Of a stretch of DNA of 64,000 nt, positions 1-11,362 are shown one piece after another (position 1 is the first letter of the stretch; each line of letters opens with the position of its first letter). The notes beneath the pieces were generated by a model. That model did not search any database. It worked only from the letters and a program-made list of their open reading frames with translations, and was not told the origin of the DNA. The DNA is taken from contig VWPU01017674.1 in the NCBI GenBank assembly GCA_013398955.1, positions 248,001-312,000 of the forward strand. Direction: 5' to 3'. Source of the DNA: Callaeas wilsoni (taxonomy: Eukaryota > Chordata > Aves > Passeriformes > Callaeidae). A program made the translations under genes and the position numbers.

Positions 1-1570
1 ATGTTTTAGGCACTTTAATAACTTGTCTTGTAGCTATACTAATTCTTTTAACATTAGTTTATACCCCTTCTCACTAAAATAGACTGCCTGCTGAGTTGTC
101 TGAAAAACACCCTAATGAAGATGTTCACACAAAATCTAGAGAGAAAAGTTCTTCATTTCCTGTATAGGAATGTACTGCTATAAAGCTAAACCCTTTACAC
201 TTTGTCTGTATAACTGAAGAAAATTACGAAGACGTTCATATCCTGATCACATAGCTAAGTGTGGCTGGCTTCCTTCTGAACTACCTCCCCCCAACAGTAA
301 GATAGATAATACTTTTAACTGGAATAATGGACATGCAATCTTGTCTTGAGGGCCTTTAACAGAACCTGCAAACTTCAGTGTAAGTACAGTTTCATATTTT
401 CCTTTTGCCTTATGAAGCAAGAAATACAATAACATGTTTTCCTTTCAGTCTTACTGCCAGAAATTTCTATCTGAAGTAACCCCATTAAAAAGTCTGGAGT
501 TACTTTAAGTTGTGTAAAAAATAAGATCAGAAATTATGCTGCTCTTTACAAACTGTATGAATCAGAAATGAAGTTCCTGGATTTGAGGGAAAAAAGATTC
601 CTAAGGCCCATGTGTGTACTTCTTGAAAAGCTTTCCAAAAGCGATTGGTCTACTTAAAAACTGGACAATAAGCCTTCCAAATAAGAATCACAGGACTTGA
701 TTGCCTGTAGTCCACAATAAAGCTTTTTGAAGAAGTTCAAAATAAAAAAAAATCAACCTATAGATCCTGCTGATGCAAGAGTGATTTAGAGGCTCAGGAC
801 CAACCTATACAGCCATTATTATTACTGTTATAGCTTAAGTGTTTGGCTGTTTTTCCCTACTGCCATTGCTCAAGGTTCTGCATTCTCCACAGACATCTTC
901 CTTCACTTGAAGGTATGTGAGATTTTTATTGGTGTGAGAGAAACAGCTGCAGGCCTGTCTGTGTGCAAACACCCTCCTTGCATCACACTGCAGGATCTGG
1001 CACTTATCCTCTGAAGCTGAAGAGTCACTTTGTTTCCTGTCATTGCTCCTCCTGAGCCAGCTTTCCCCCGTGACATAAGAAAACAGAGTAACAATCCATG
1101 TACTTCTATTGCCTTTGCTGCTTACTGTACAATTTTCACTATTTTACTTCAAATATTTCCTGTAAACCATTTTCGTTACCTCTTAAACCTTTATCCCATT
1201 CTTTGCCTTGGCCAAACTAATCCAATCTACTGACAACCTTTTCTAGTTTAGAAAATGCCAAACAATCTCTCCCAAGAATCTGTTGCTCTCCCATCTCAAA
1301 AAAAAAAAATGACTATTTCATATGCCTAATTAGAAGGATTTCCCTCTAAGTGGGAAGGTGCCAGGTCTTTTCACCAAATACTTATGAATGTCCTGCTTAG
1401 TGAACTGATATGAAAAAGTATGTATGATGAAAACTAGCAGTGCATAGAAACGTTTAAGAATTTATTGCATTTCTTCCTCACTTTATTTCAGTAGACTGGA
1501 AACCAACATCTTCTGAAGCCCATGCTCTGTTGTGTGGATAGCATGAAGAACTGGAAAGCTGAAAGAAATT
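1..1570. other. AT-rich unique sequence, no gene seen
   Basis: I see no repeat family, RNA gene or credible exon here. The open frames are all under 70 codons and none resembles a known family. Short A-runs (for example around 745 and 1300) are the only low-complexity sequence. Confidence 0.6.
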
Positions 1571-2060
1571 AGAAGCACTCATTGAATTTCTGTCTTTTGC
1601 AACTGTGCAGAGCAGAGAGAGATGTCAGGGCCCTGAGCACATGCCCCCTCCGGGAATTTCAGGGTAGACCTAAATGATGGCGTGGGAGTCCCATTTTGTG
1701 AAAAGTGCTCTTCGAGACAATTCTGCTGGTGAGGTCTCAGCAGGGGCTGTCCATCTTGGCTTGGGAAGTGCTTTTGAGCAGTGGCTCTCCCCCCTAGAGC
1801 TACATTCCAACTGTGATGCAGCTGTGCCATTCTTAGCCAGGCAGGCTGTTGATTTGGGCTGTACAGGTGACCTGCAGGTGTGCCATTGTGGCCTGACCTG
1901 GCACACACCTCTTCACTGTGGACTTGCTCTGGGCTTTGGGCTGGCCCCAACAGCCCCAGTCTCTGCTGGCTTTGCTGGGTAGTGGTGGGGGGAAATTGAT
2001 GCCAGTGCATCTGCCCTTACTCCTGCTCCCCTGTTCCACTTCCCCTACAAAGCAGCCTGC
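1571..2060. other. GC-richer block with overlapping open frames on both strands
   Basis: This block of roughly 490 bp is clearly richer in G and C than its surroundings. It is open on both strands at once: a 143-codon minus-strand frame (1579-2010) and a 102-codon plus-strand frame (1674-1982). Overlapping open frames on both strands usually mean few A/T-rich stop codons rather than real coding. The minus-strand product is rich in Q, H, S and P and shows no domain that I recognise. No clear LTR ends or target-site duplication were found. It could be an unrecognised interspersed repeat, an old retrocopy or a non-coding exon. Confidence 0.35.
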
Positions 2061-5000
2061 CCCTATGGCTCCCTGTCAGTAGGAATAAGTTGAAAAGTTA
2101 ATTCCCACCACAGATAAAAAAAATCTGTGTATTCTGGGCAAGTTTAAATGTGCAATATCAAATGCAACATTTTCTTTAATAAAAACCTAAAACCAGCGTA
2201 GCATTGTACTGTGTGGTACATGATAGCACGCAGTGCTGTAGGTAGCAGGAACTCAGGCATGCAAAACTCCAGCTCTTTACTGTGTATGGTCACTTGCCTT
2301 TTAGACTGCAGCAAAATATTGGTCTCTTCTAAATGCTTTTTGATGTAATTTTTTGTATTATTGTGCTACAGCTCTGTAGGATTTCTACTTGTCGTAAGGA
2401 AAACTGAGTATGTGCATGTTAGAAAAGCAGACAGGTAGTAATGGAACAAGATAAAAGAGTAAACATGCAGAGTCGTATAAATATATCAGCTTCTCAGTTT
2501 GATAATATCAGGGACCCAACTGCCACAACAAGCTGATGCTAATACGCTGCTAGAGCTGTCTATTAAGTTTCAAGAGTTACAATTGTATATTTTTATTCCT
2601 TTTTAAAAATTTTATTTAATTTTTTATAGTTGGTGTGAGTGGGTGGATAGAGAAAGAGTTTTGTTTTCTGTGAATTGCCCACATTCAGTCTCTCTATACC
2701 AGTACCAAATGTATAAATAACTTTATAGACTTGGTACTGATAAGACTATGATTCTGTTTGCATGAATTTTGAAGCATTAATAAAATATTGTAAAGATACA
2801 GAATTCACAAAATAAATAAATAAAATTTCTTCTATGAAATGAGGGAACGTGTGATTGAACCTATTCATATGTATATTCTGAACTGCACACTGACAATGTA
2901 TGGGTAAGAGAGCTAATGTTTTAAGGACATGTGTAATTAAAGCAATAGGAGGTCTGCAGAATATAAATAGGTAGCAACCTTACTGTTGGAAAATCAGCTG
3001 TAGTCTGTCTGTATCAGTGGAGAGAGACAGGCCAGGAATGGATCTCCTGAGTCATGGAGTCTGGTTCTCTGACATCATGACAGCACATGTCAAAGAAACT
3101 CGTTACTAATCTTATGAGGGACAGAGTGTAAAAGAAATGACACTTTAAATGAACCTTATTACTATCTCTGTATGTAAAATCACCTCATCTCTCAATAAGA
3201 AGGTATGACAGCATGGTGTATATCGCTTGGCATCACAAACAAATTTTTCAAGCTATGACCTTGGTCAGAGGGAGAAGGTCCAGCTGCCAAATACCCCCTG
3301 CCTTGGTTATCAAGACAAAGTAAGTTTAGACACATCCTGACTTCTGTGTCCATCAAACAGACCTCAGAGACAGTTCAGGAGGAAGGGGGGATATGGTTCA
3401 CCAGACTACAACTTCAGTTCAGATTTAGGCAATGTGCTTTCACAACTCACCTGGCCTGGCAGAAGGAAGGGTTTCTACCTTACACAGGTGGGGAGGCTCT
3501 GAAGCAATCCAAAGAACACGTAGCATCGAAAGTGGTTTGTCTTGCAACCATTCATTAGATTTGCATTGCCAGTGACCAACTTATTTTATTTAGAATAAAC
3601 ATTTCTTATAAATTTCTTATTCTCACGATTTTAGCAAGATACTTATTAATTGCTGAAAAGAAGCTGAAATTTATTAAATATAAGGCTCAAAAGTATAAAA
3701 ACCAGTTAATAGACATTTCCAAAGTTGTGATTAATACAATTCTAGCTATGAAACATTAAGATATCCAAAGACTTCACAAGAAACTGTACACTATTTTGAG
3801 ATTTTGTAATTTAAAATTCTTGATAGGCTCCAAAAAGAAGACATCCTGCTACTTCCAACCTTTCATAAAAAGAGAATTATACACCAGTGTGGAGTCTAGA
3901 ACAGGGCTAGGAAAGGCTGAGAGTATGAGCACAGAAATAATGGCAGAAAATTAATTCAGTGAATACTATTTTACAAAGTATTATTTTTTTGACAGATTCA
4001 TAAATAAGATGACCTGATTTAAAATTGACTATAGCTAGAAGATAAATAGAACTATAACATATCCCATTCACTAATTATGCATGCTAGATGTATAATTCAG
4101 ATGCCCATAAGTGGCAATTGAAATGAAACACGTCTTTGAAGTATGTGGAAAAGTTTGTGTTGGATTTAAAATTCCTCTTAGACATGCCATCCTCCAAGGA
4201 GCAAATACTCTCTGCCTTTGCCTTTCCTATGTTAGGCTGATGTGAAGATCTGTGATGTGCAGCACTCACATTAATTTTCATGTCACTGTCTGTCTCTGTG
4301 TTGTGACAGGCCGGCAACAGTTTTCACAGCCACTTAACAGGCAACAGGGATAATTTTTTGATAACATCGTAATAATTACATAACCCTCCAAGTGCTGTTG
4401 TGCAGAATGCAAAGACAAGCCCCTGGTTTGGGCACAAACCTTGTCTCACTTTTGACTGGCACATTGTCATGAGTCATGGGTGACAGCACAACAAGGAAAT
4501 AGAAAAGGGGGAGAGTGTGAACTAAGTTTTATTCTGAATAGACTCAAGGGAGTAGGGTTAAACAGTTTAAATCTGGGAAAACACAGATATATCTTTTTCA
4601 ACAGGTGTGCTTAAACATTTGCATAGCATCTTCATCCAGAGGCAGTCAGTTTTGCTCTGCTTGATTAAAATAAAACCCAAGCATACTAAACTAGTGAGCG
4701 TCTTATCTGCGTGTGCTTTGCTGTGAGTATTGCTGAATGCTATGCCACTGCAGGGAACATTTCACTTCTGAACAGCATGCATGTGTCCAAAGCATGCAAA
4801 AGGAGAGAGAGACATGGAGATCACAGAATTTTAACATGCCAGCAGAGTTAGAAGTCTCATCACTTTGTGAGCTCATGCATCCCTTGGCAATGTCAGAAAC
4901 ATACACACTGTTTTGTAGTACAGTCTGCTGGTGAAAAGACCAACATTCCTATTTGTACAGCTCACTTAGTGGCTTACATGTGTGGTTTTTTCTAAATGAT

Positions 5001-5310
5001 GGATCACATGATAATTCCATATTTCTAAATTGTTTCTCACTGTTGATTAGACTTTGGTTTTGTCTCTAACTATAATTTGATTAGAAGTTAGTATTTCACA
5101 AAGGAAAAAAGACTCACTATTAAATCAGTAATTAAGAACTCATCCAAATAAATGAAAAAAAAACCCCATCCATCTTTTACAACTCTTTTAAACCAATAAA
5201 GAAAAAATATTGTTTCTTTCTGAGTAGTTTTGTGGTATGGGAGAAATTGTCAAAGTGTCTGGTCTTTGACTAAAATTAATATTTGAATAGTTTGTAAAAA
5301 ACCATCCAAT
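2061..5310. other. AT-rich unique sequence, no gene seen
   Basis: The stretch has no recognisable gene or interspersed repeat. It contains a short AAAT-type simple repeat near 2806-2825 and many T/A runs. Open frames stay below 80 codons, and those at 4703-4934 overlap on opposite strands with no family resemblance. Confidence 0.55.
2806..2825. repeat. Short (AAAT)n simple repeat
   Basis: About four AAAT/AATA units follow one another within an A-rich patch. No function is implied. Confidence 0.6.
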
Positions 5311-5316
5311 CCCCTC

Positions 5317-5658
5317 TGTGGATGCTGAAATGCTGTTAGCAGGGAAATTTTCTCTTCTTGCATTCATTCTGTGAGAACTTTTCCTTTGCTGTGTAAGCTA
5401 TGTAAACAATAGATAGGGTTTTTGTAAATAGCATTCATATCTGGTATCTTCTGACCGTGTGTACATTATATTAGGAAAAAACAATTCTAAGTGGGTGTCT
5501 GAGATTTTGACCAATCACCCTAGGAGAAGTGTAAGCACTGTTCAATTGCTTTATAGAACTAGAATATATAAATGGTATTGTAAATTTAATAAATAATTCA
5601 TTTCCTTGCTCTGACTCCTGCCTCGCTGCATCTCTGAACCCCTGCTTGGAAGCCCACA
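5317..5658 (+). mobile_element. Solo LTR of an endogenous retrovirus, copy 1 (342 bp)
   Basis: The element begins TGTGG and ends CCCACA, so it has the 5'-TG...CA-3' ends of an LTR, and it lies between perfect 6-bp CCCCTC duplications. Inside, in plus-strand order, are a CCAAT box (5511-5515), a TATA box TATATAAA (5565-5572) and a polyadenylation signal AATAAA (5588-5593), followed by about 65 bp of U5-like sequence. No internal retroviral genes flank it, so it is a solo LTR left after recombination between the two LTRs of a provirus. A second copy of the same length and orientation lies at 23445-23786, with about 22 mismatches and two 1-bp indels by hand alignment (about 93-94% identity). The 6-bp duplication points to a class II, ERVK-like family. 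The family name cannot be fixed without a repeat library. Confidence 0.88.
5511..5593 (+). promoter_or_regulatory. LTR promoter core: CCAAT, TATA and poly(A) signal
   Basis: CCAAT at 5511-5515 lies 49 bp before TATATAAA at 5565-5572, and AATAAA follows at 5588-5593. The same three motifs occur at the same offsets in the copy at 23445-23786, so both inserts keep an apparently intact promoter core. Whether either is active cannot be judged from sequence. Confidence 0.6.
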
Positions 5659-5664
5659 CCCCTC

Positions 5665-6129
5665 CAAAACAACAAATTTTAACTTGCACTTAATAAAACT
5701 GTACTTGTGAACTTGAATATCAACATTTCTACAGTTTAGAGAACTACGAAATTGCAAAAAAATTATGTTATGGACTTCTCACAATTGGAGCACACCTACT
5801 TGTTTGTCTTCTCTTTGATTTGATGAAAGCATTTGTTGATTTGCTATGGGACAGTAGGGGACTAAGAAGCAAAGACAGAAAATAAAATTTTGTTCTTTGT
5901 TCAGCCATGTGAATCATAAACATGATCTTTATTTTTTCAGGTGGCCGTATCCATTGAAAAATTAATACATTATGTGTATATTTTCTTATCAACTAATTAG
6001 CAGGTTCCAAAATTTATCATAGTGTTTATGTCTAGATTTAATGAATCCTCATAATCCAGATTAATTTTCATACACAACTCTAAAAGATTGGTAGGAGTAC
6101 TATTGAGATGTTAGAACTTTTTGGGGCTG
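5665..6129. other. AT-rich unique sequence, no gene seen
   Basis: Nothing recognisable lies between the solo LTR and the next CR1 fragment. The open frames here are short and AT-driven. Confidence 0.5.
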
Positions 6130-6770
6130 ACAACTGCAGCCAAAAGCTTCCCTGGCAACCACAGGCCTGTCAGTGTCACTTCGATGCCTGGTAAAATAAT
6201 GTAAAAGATTATTCTGGGAGATATTGGAAAACACCTAGAGGAAAATGCAGTATCAGTCACAGGCAGCAGAGCTTCATGAGAGGAAAGTCCTGGCTGTCCA
6301 ACTCGATTTCTTTCTACAACAGGCTAACCCACCTAGCTGATCCAGGAAGGCCAGTAGGTGTGATCTTTTTGGACTTCAGCAAAGCTTTTAGTACTGTCTC
6401 TCACAGGATCTTGCTGGACAAAATATCCAGCACACTGCTGGATAACCGTGTTCCATGACGGGTGAGCAACTGACTCGTGGATCGGGCACAGAGAGTGCCA
6501 GGGAATGGGGTGACATCGGGCTGCTGTCCGGTCACTTGTGGGGTTCCGCAGAGCTCCATCCTTGGCCTTGTGCTCTTCAACATCTTCATAAATGACTTGG
6601 ATACAGGACTCAGAGGAGTACTAAGTTTGCCAACAACTCTAAATTGGGAGGATCTGTTGACTCCCTGAAGAGCAGAGAGGCCGTGCAGAGACCTTGACAA
6701 TTTAGAGAGATGGGCAATCATCAACCATGTGAAGTTCAGCAAGGGCAAGCCATGTGAGCACAGAGACATT
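6130..6770 (+). pseudogene. CR1 LINE fragment, reverse-transcriptase region, inactivated
   Basis: The plus strand translates in pieces to the palm region of a CR1 ORF2 reverse transcriptase. The frame from 6276 gives FLDFSKAFSTVSHRILLDK, containing motif A with its catalytic aspartate. The frame from 6477 gives [13 protein letters not shown], then [21 protein letters not shown], which matches motif B and the following helix. TGA stops at 6456-6458 and 6471-6473 interrupt it. After about 6620 the reading frame shifts, and the expected FADD box of motif C reads FANN (GCC AAC AAC at 6629-6637), so both catalytic aspartates are lost. The expected upstream text is recognisable from about 6130 and the downstream DNA-binding part to about 6770. 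The copy is truncated at both ends, with no CR1 3' tail. It cannot be functional. Confidence 0.9.
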
Positions 6771-7820
6771 TAGTGCTGTAATGAGGAACTCTAGTTCTTA
6801 AAGGTCTATCTTTTAACTACTTTTAAAAAATATTTTCTTATCTGTATTTCTGTGGCTTTAATGACTGTAATTTTTCTGGTATTTTTAGACTGTCATATCC
6901 TTGAAAATTCAGCCTCTAAATTTTTGTAGAACATAACTCATCCTTCTGTGCTTATATTGTGACCTCTGTAGATCTTCTCCTGCAGCTCTTAAATGCTTGA
7001 GGCTCTCCCTGGACAAATTCAAGGTTCAGAAGAAGCATGGGTTTCCGGATCAATAATGTCCTTCATTCTATTGCATCCAGGAAATGTCATAAAGCTCTGG
7101 GGATGCCATCCTCTCTGGATCACAACTAAATACTGTATTGGTATAGCCCAATGAAGGGAACCTGTCAGGCTTTGTACTGCTCTACAACTAGCAGTGTTTA
7201 ATAGGAGCTACTATGAACTTTGTGTGTAGTCTATAAAACACAAGCACAAATGTTTATCATGACATTTTCTTTGAGAAAAACACTTAGTTCAGTGAAGACT
7301 GAATTCAGGTATTAGAGAAAGAATTTCTAAGTGAAGACCAGGAAACCTGATATTGGGCAGAAACTCAGTCAATGAATCTGAATAAATAAAAAAAGTAATT
7401 AAAATAAAAATATTTCTATGTCAATCTGCACTCATTTTTGATTTGGACAAAATTATATTCTGAGTACATGGAAGGAACGCAGAGGTGGTGTTTCCTCAGC
7501 TGGATGGAGGATTTTGAAAATAGAATATTAAAAGAAACTTAATGAACACTGAAAAGTAAATATTTCTGAAACTGGCCTCTTGACAATAATTGGTTATTTG
7601 GGCAGTTAAAAAAAAACCAAACAAAAAAGCACAAAAATATTTACAGAGATTATAAATTAGCATAAGGAAATAGATGTCTTGTGTGGTATAATTTGCTTTT
7701 GAAATCAAAAGTTTTTGCTTTTATTGACTTTATGTATTAATATGCAATACCAGCTCTACCCTTTTTTTAGTCTTTTATGCCATCTACTTTTTGCTGTATA
7801 TCTTCATTTCATTTTATAGT
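6771..7820. other. AT-rich unique sequence, no gene seen
   Basis: No family is recognised. The sequence after 6960 could be a very diverged repeat but shows no diagnostic end. An A-rich run occurs around 7608-7640. Confidence 0.45.
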
Positions 7821-8216
7821 GATGCTGGAGGGTCTGGAGGGGAAGCTGTAGGAGAGGCTGTTGAGGTCACCTGGTCTCTTCCAAGTGGAGGGGACTGAGG
7901 GGAGACCTTATTGCAGTTCGTCAGGGGAAGCAAAGGGACAGGCACTGCCCTCTCCTCTGGGGTGACCAGTGACAGAACCTGAGGGAATAGCCCAAAGTTG
8001 TGTCAGGGGAGGGTTAGGTTGGATATTAGGAAAAGGCTCTTCATCCAGAGGGTGGTTAGGCACTGGAACAGGCTGCTCAGGAAAGTGGTCACAGCACCAA
8101 GCCCTCAGGCACATGGTGTGATTCTTGAGGATCATCTTGTGCAGGGCCAGGACTTGAACTTCAACAATCCTTGTGGATCTCTTCCAACTCAGAATATTCT
8201 GTGATTGTGTGATTCC
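7821..8216 (+). mobile_element. CR1 LINE 3' end, truncated
   Basis: This matches the 3' terminal part of a CR1 element: the last stretch of ORF2 and the 3' UTR. Recognisable text includes the stretch encoding a GETLLQF-like segment near 7898-7920, then LDIRKRLFIQRVVRHWNRLL near 8019-8077, a well-known CR1 C-terminal region. The copy ends in TGTGATTGTGTGATTCC, a variant of the CR1 3' tail that ORF2 uses for target priming. Most CR1 copies are 5'-truncated in this way. Neighbouring CR1 pieces at 6130-6770 (also plus strand) could be part of the same original insertion, but the roughly 1-kb gap of unrelated sequence makes this uncertain. Confidence 0.88.
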
Positions 8217-10934
8217 AGATGGTGTGATTATTAAATTCAATGGCTTATTGTCTTTCCTCCAATAAACCGTTGGCATGCTGGGGTCGCTGCAGTAAAATCT
8301 GCTGTGCATTGTCATGTTTTCCCAGTCCAAAAAAATTTTCTGTTTTGAAAGGGAGATTTTATTTTGACCACAACATTAGGCTACTGTTCTATGTGGAAGA
8401 GATTAGGCTCAAGGAGTCATATTTAACTTATCAGTAGACTCACCTCATTTCTTCACAACAGGGAGATACCTTTTCACTGGCATATTAATAAAATTCAGTG
8501 CATGTCGCTGGCTATCAGAGAAGCAGCTGATTATCTCCACCATTGCTAGCAGATTGTTCAGCATTACAGCATGAAAATGTAAGTCCTTCACCTTCAGGAG
8601 TAGATAGGAGGGCATTTGATAAAAGTGGATGCGTGTAAAACAATTATACCTAAAATTATCCAAAACTGCACGTTTAAAAAAGAGAATCTGCAAGAATTAA
8701 CAGTTCTCTAAAAGAATTTTATGCCTACAAATGTATATATGTTTTGCTACCTCCATCAATAACATTGAGAGAATACATTAGAGTGGTCTGCATTCCTTCA
8801 TTATTCATTCCCTACTTTAAGATCACTGTGGACTCACCGCACTTTAAATAAATAAGTTAACCACTAGAATGTTGAAACTAAATTTCAACTTCATATAGAA
8901 ATGAAATTCTGAAAGAGAATCAAATCAAAGAAATGTAATTAACTTGTTTAAACATCTTTGCTACATTTTGGAGCAGAGTGGTGGCATTTGTATAATTTAT
9001 GCATCATAAACTTTGTAATACTTGGGAGTTAGAAGTCAAGGTCTGGTTCCTAAAACTTTAGATGAATTTTATGGATATCCAGCTATAAAGATGTTTCATT
9101 CTTTGAAAGCCAAAACTGATGTCTTGAACCTTGATCCAGGGATGACTCCTCCTATCTGCACTGTTTTGAAGAAATTTGTATTTAGAAATAGGGTTTTGCA
9201 AAGGTTTATAGCTTCACATATAAACTTACTGTGCAAATGCAGTCTGGATGGCTGAGGTCTATATGAATGAGCAAGTCAATTGACAGTAGAACAAAATGTC
9301 TCAAGTACAGAGAGCTGGTGAAAATTACTTTCAGCAAATGAGGTGTGACAGATTATGACAGTTTTATCACTACACTTGGGCACTTGAAAACAGATTAACA
9401 ATTGGTTTTGAGTGTATATCTGGGTTCTGCTCCCATTTAAGTAAAACATGCTCTTCTCCTACATCTTCAAATTTATACTTTAGGATCCTGTTTCTGGCAG
9501 TGCCACAGTTAAATGCAGTGAAGCCACTTGTTGGTTGTATTACCAGAGCAGTTGTACATAGAAATCTGATGGTTCAGTTGTACACAGATTTACATACTTT
9601 TTTATTAATATCTTCTGATAGGATTTATGAAATACAGCACTCCCTAACTGAGAATTCAAGAAGCTGAGCTTCGATTTTTCTTAACTAATTTCTGCACTCT
9701 GCAACTGGGCTTTTACCAGTTGCCTCTCTGTGAGATGAGGTATACATGTTACCTGTGTATAAAGCTGTAACAACTGATTACCATGGAAATGAATGTAATG
9801 TCAAGTATTAGTATAAATTGTATCTGTACAGGAAATAACCAATGATTTTAAATACACTATTTTCTAAACAAAAATGGTTCTTTTTGCATTGTAAAACATA
9901 TGAAAATCAAACACTAATTATCTTATTTACAAGCATAAGGTTATTCAAATATAGAAGATTAAGACTATCTCCTTAGCTTTCTCTTTCTTTTCATTGAATA
10001 CAAGACATTGGAAGGAAGGACGTAAATGAGGTACAGCAGCTAAAAGCAATAAGGATGTATGGCATTCGACCATTCTAAATATTGCCAATTAATAACCCAG
10101 GCAAGTATATTTACTCAGCCTTCTACTGATGAATACCAAGAAGAAAAAAACCAGAATATCTGAAAAATTGCTTTGGTTATGAGTACTGTTTTTTAACTTT
10201 TGATATTTGATTCTCATCTATCATATAAAAAATTAATGTCAAGATTATCCTCCTGATATTAGTGTTGTTGCTTCTTGCTTGCACCGGGGCTGCTACTTAG
10301 GGACCAGCTTCCTGTGGTTTCCTTTGATTTGTAGCTGGAACACTGTAAGTGCAGCCAGTTTAAAACACCTTCCTTTAGCAATGGCATGACATTTTCCATC
10401 AACTCATTGTAAAAGATTTAAGAATCCCTTCTTTTCTCCTTTCCTTTCTTGACTTATATTCTGTGTCTGTGATGATGATTGTGGATGACTTATGTTTTCC
10501 AGATACTAGATTGAAGTTGAAAAATTTATTTTATAAGCTGAGAAAAATATTTTTAAAAGAAATAAAAATATGCAAAATTATATTTTTGTTTTCAGGATCT
10601 CTTCAGTATTTAATCCTGTTCCACATACTCTGGATCTAAGATTAATACTATAAACAAATATTGGAATTAGAATATGGAAGGAGGTAAAATAAAATTGGAA
10701 AAAAAAAATCCACATTGTCTTTGCTATTTTTTAAGATTATTGTCTTCGAGTAATATGTGCAGCTCATCTTCGTTGTCAGTTATCATCCTATGGACCAGTA
10801 ATGCACAAGCTGTGTTTTCAAATAAAAACTTGTACTGTGTAGTTTTAGTGTCTGCTCTAAAGGGAGGCTTGTCTCAAGAAGAACTGAAGCCCATGTGCAG
10901 GCACAGGGTTGTGATGTGACAGGTGCCATGGGCA
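8217..10934. other. AT-rich unique sequence, no gene seen
   Basis: No recognisable gene, RNA or repeat. Open frames such as 8445-8693 (minus) and 9022-9255 (plus) are under 85 codons and resemble no family that I know. Confidence 0.5.
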
Positions 10935-10939
10935 CCTTG

Positions 10940-11338
10940 AGGAGTACAGGCTCTCTCAAAGGGATGGGCAATAAAAATAGGAAGGAAAGTTGTGCTCTAT
11001 GGAAAGGCAGGACTTGACTGCACCGAGCTCACTGAGTGACAAACAGGAGATGTGGATCAAGACCTGACCAAGGTTAGAGGGAAGCAATATCAGTGGTATC
11101 ATCACTGGGATGTGCTGCAAACTGCCTGAAGTGGATTTGGGTTTCCACAAAGAATTAGTGGAAGGGTCTTTGTGGGAGATGACACCCACTCTACCGCCTT
11201 CCAAGAATGCAGCACGGCTTTGTGCAGCAATCAAAGAAGTTTCTCAACTGTGTTGGTGACATTTCCTAATGAAAAGGGGCTAGAGGGGCTGAACAGGAGG
11301 AACGCTCTCTTTGCCTACTGCTTACAACCAAGCAAGAA
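10940..11338 (+). pseudogene. CR1 LINE fragment, endonuclease region, inactivated
   Basis: The plus strand matches the part of CR1 ORF2 that encodes the apurinic-like endonuclease domain. It is recognised from conserved nucleotide text: a GGAAGGAAAGTTGTGCTCTA stretch near 10980, GCACCGAGCTCACTGAG near 11020-11036, GAGGGAAGCAATATCAG near 11078 and CAAAGAAGTTTCTCAACTG near 11233-11251, followed by a block ending in a leucine- and threonine-rich stretch near 11330. Frameshifts and stops break the frame, so only short open pieces remain (for example 11172-11426). It stops abruptly at about 11338, where a 12-bp tandem duplication and a probable LTR begin. Confidence 0.7.
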
Positions 11339-11362
11339 TCACAAATGGGGTCACAAATGGGG
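11339..11362 (+). repeat. Perfect 12-bp tandem duplication
   Basis: TCACAAATGGGG occurs twice back to back (11339-11350 and 11351-11362). It sits at the junction between the CR1 endonuclease fragment and the following LTR-like sequence. It may be replication slippage or part of the insertion junction. Confidence 0.8.

Larger units (their letters stand above)
5311..5664 (+). repeat. Target-site duplication pair (CCCCTC) bounding a solo LTR
   Basis: The hexamer CCCCTC lies immediately before the LTR (5311-5316) and again immediately after it (5659-5664). A perfect 6-bp direct repeat abutting TG...CA ends is the signature left by a retroviral integrase. The 6-bp size is typical of the class II (ERVK/alpha-beta-like) group. 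Confidence 0.88.

Noticed and set aside
5471..5689. Minus-strand frame whose peptide resembles another at 23599-23820
   Set aside because: Both lie antisense in the two copies of the same LTR. The similarity is shared repeat DNA, not a gene family.
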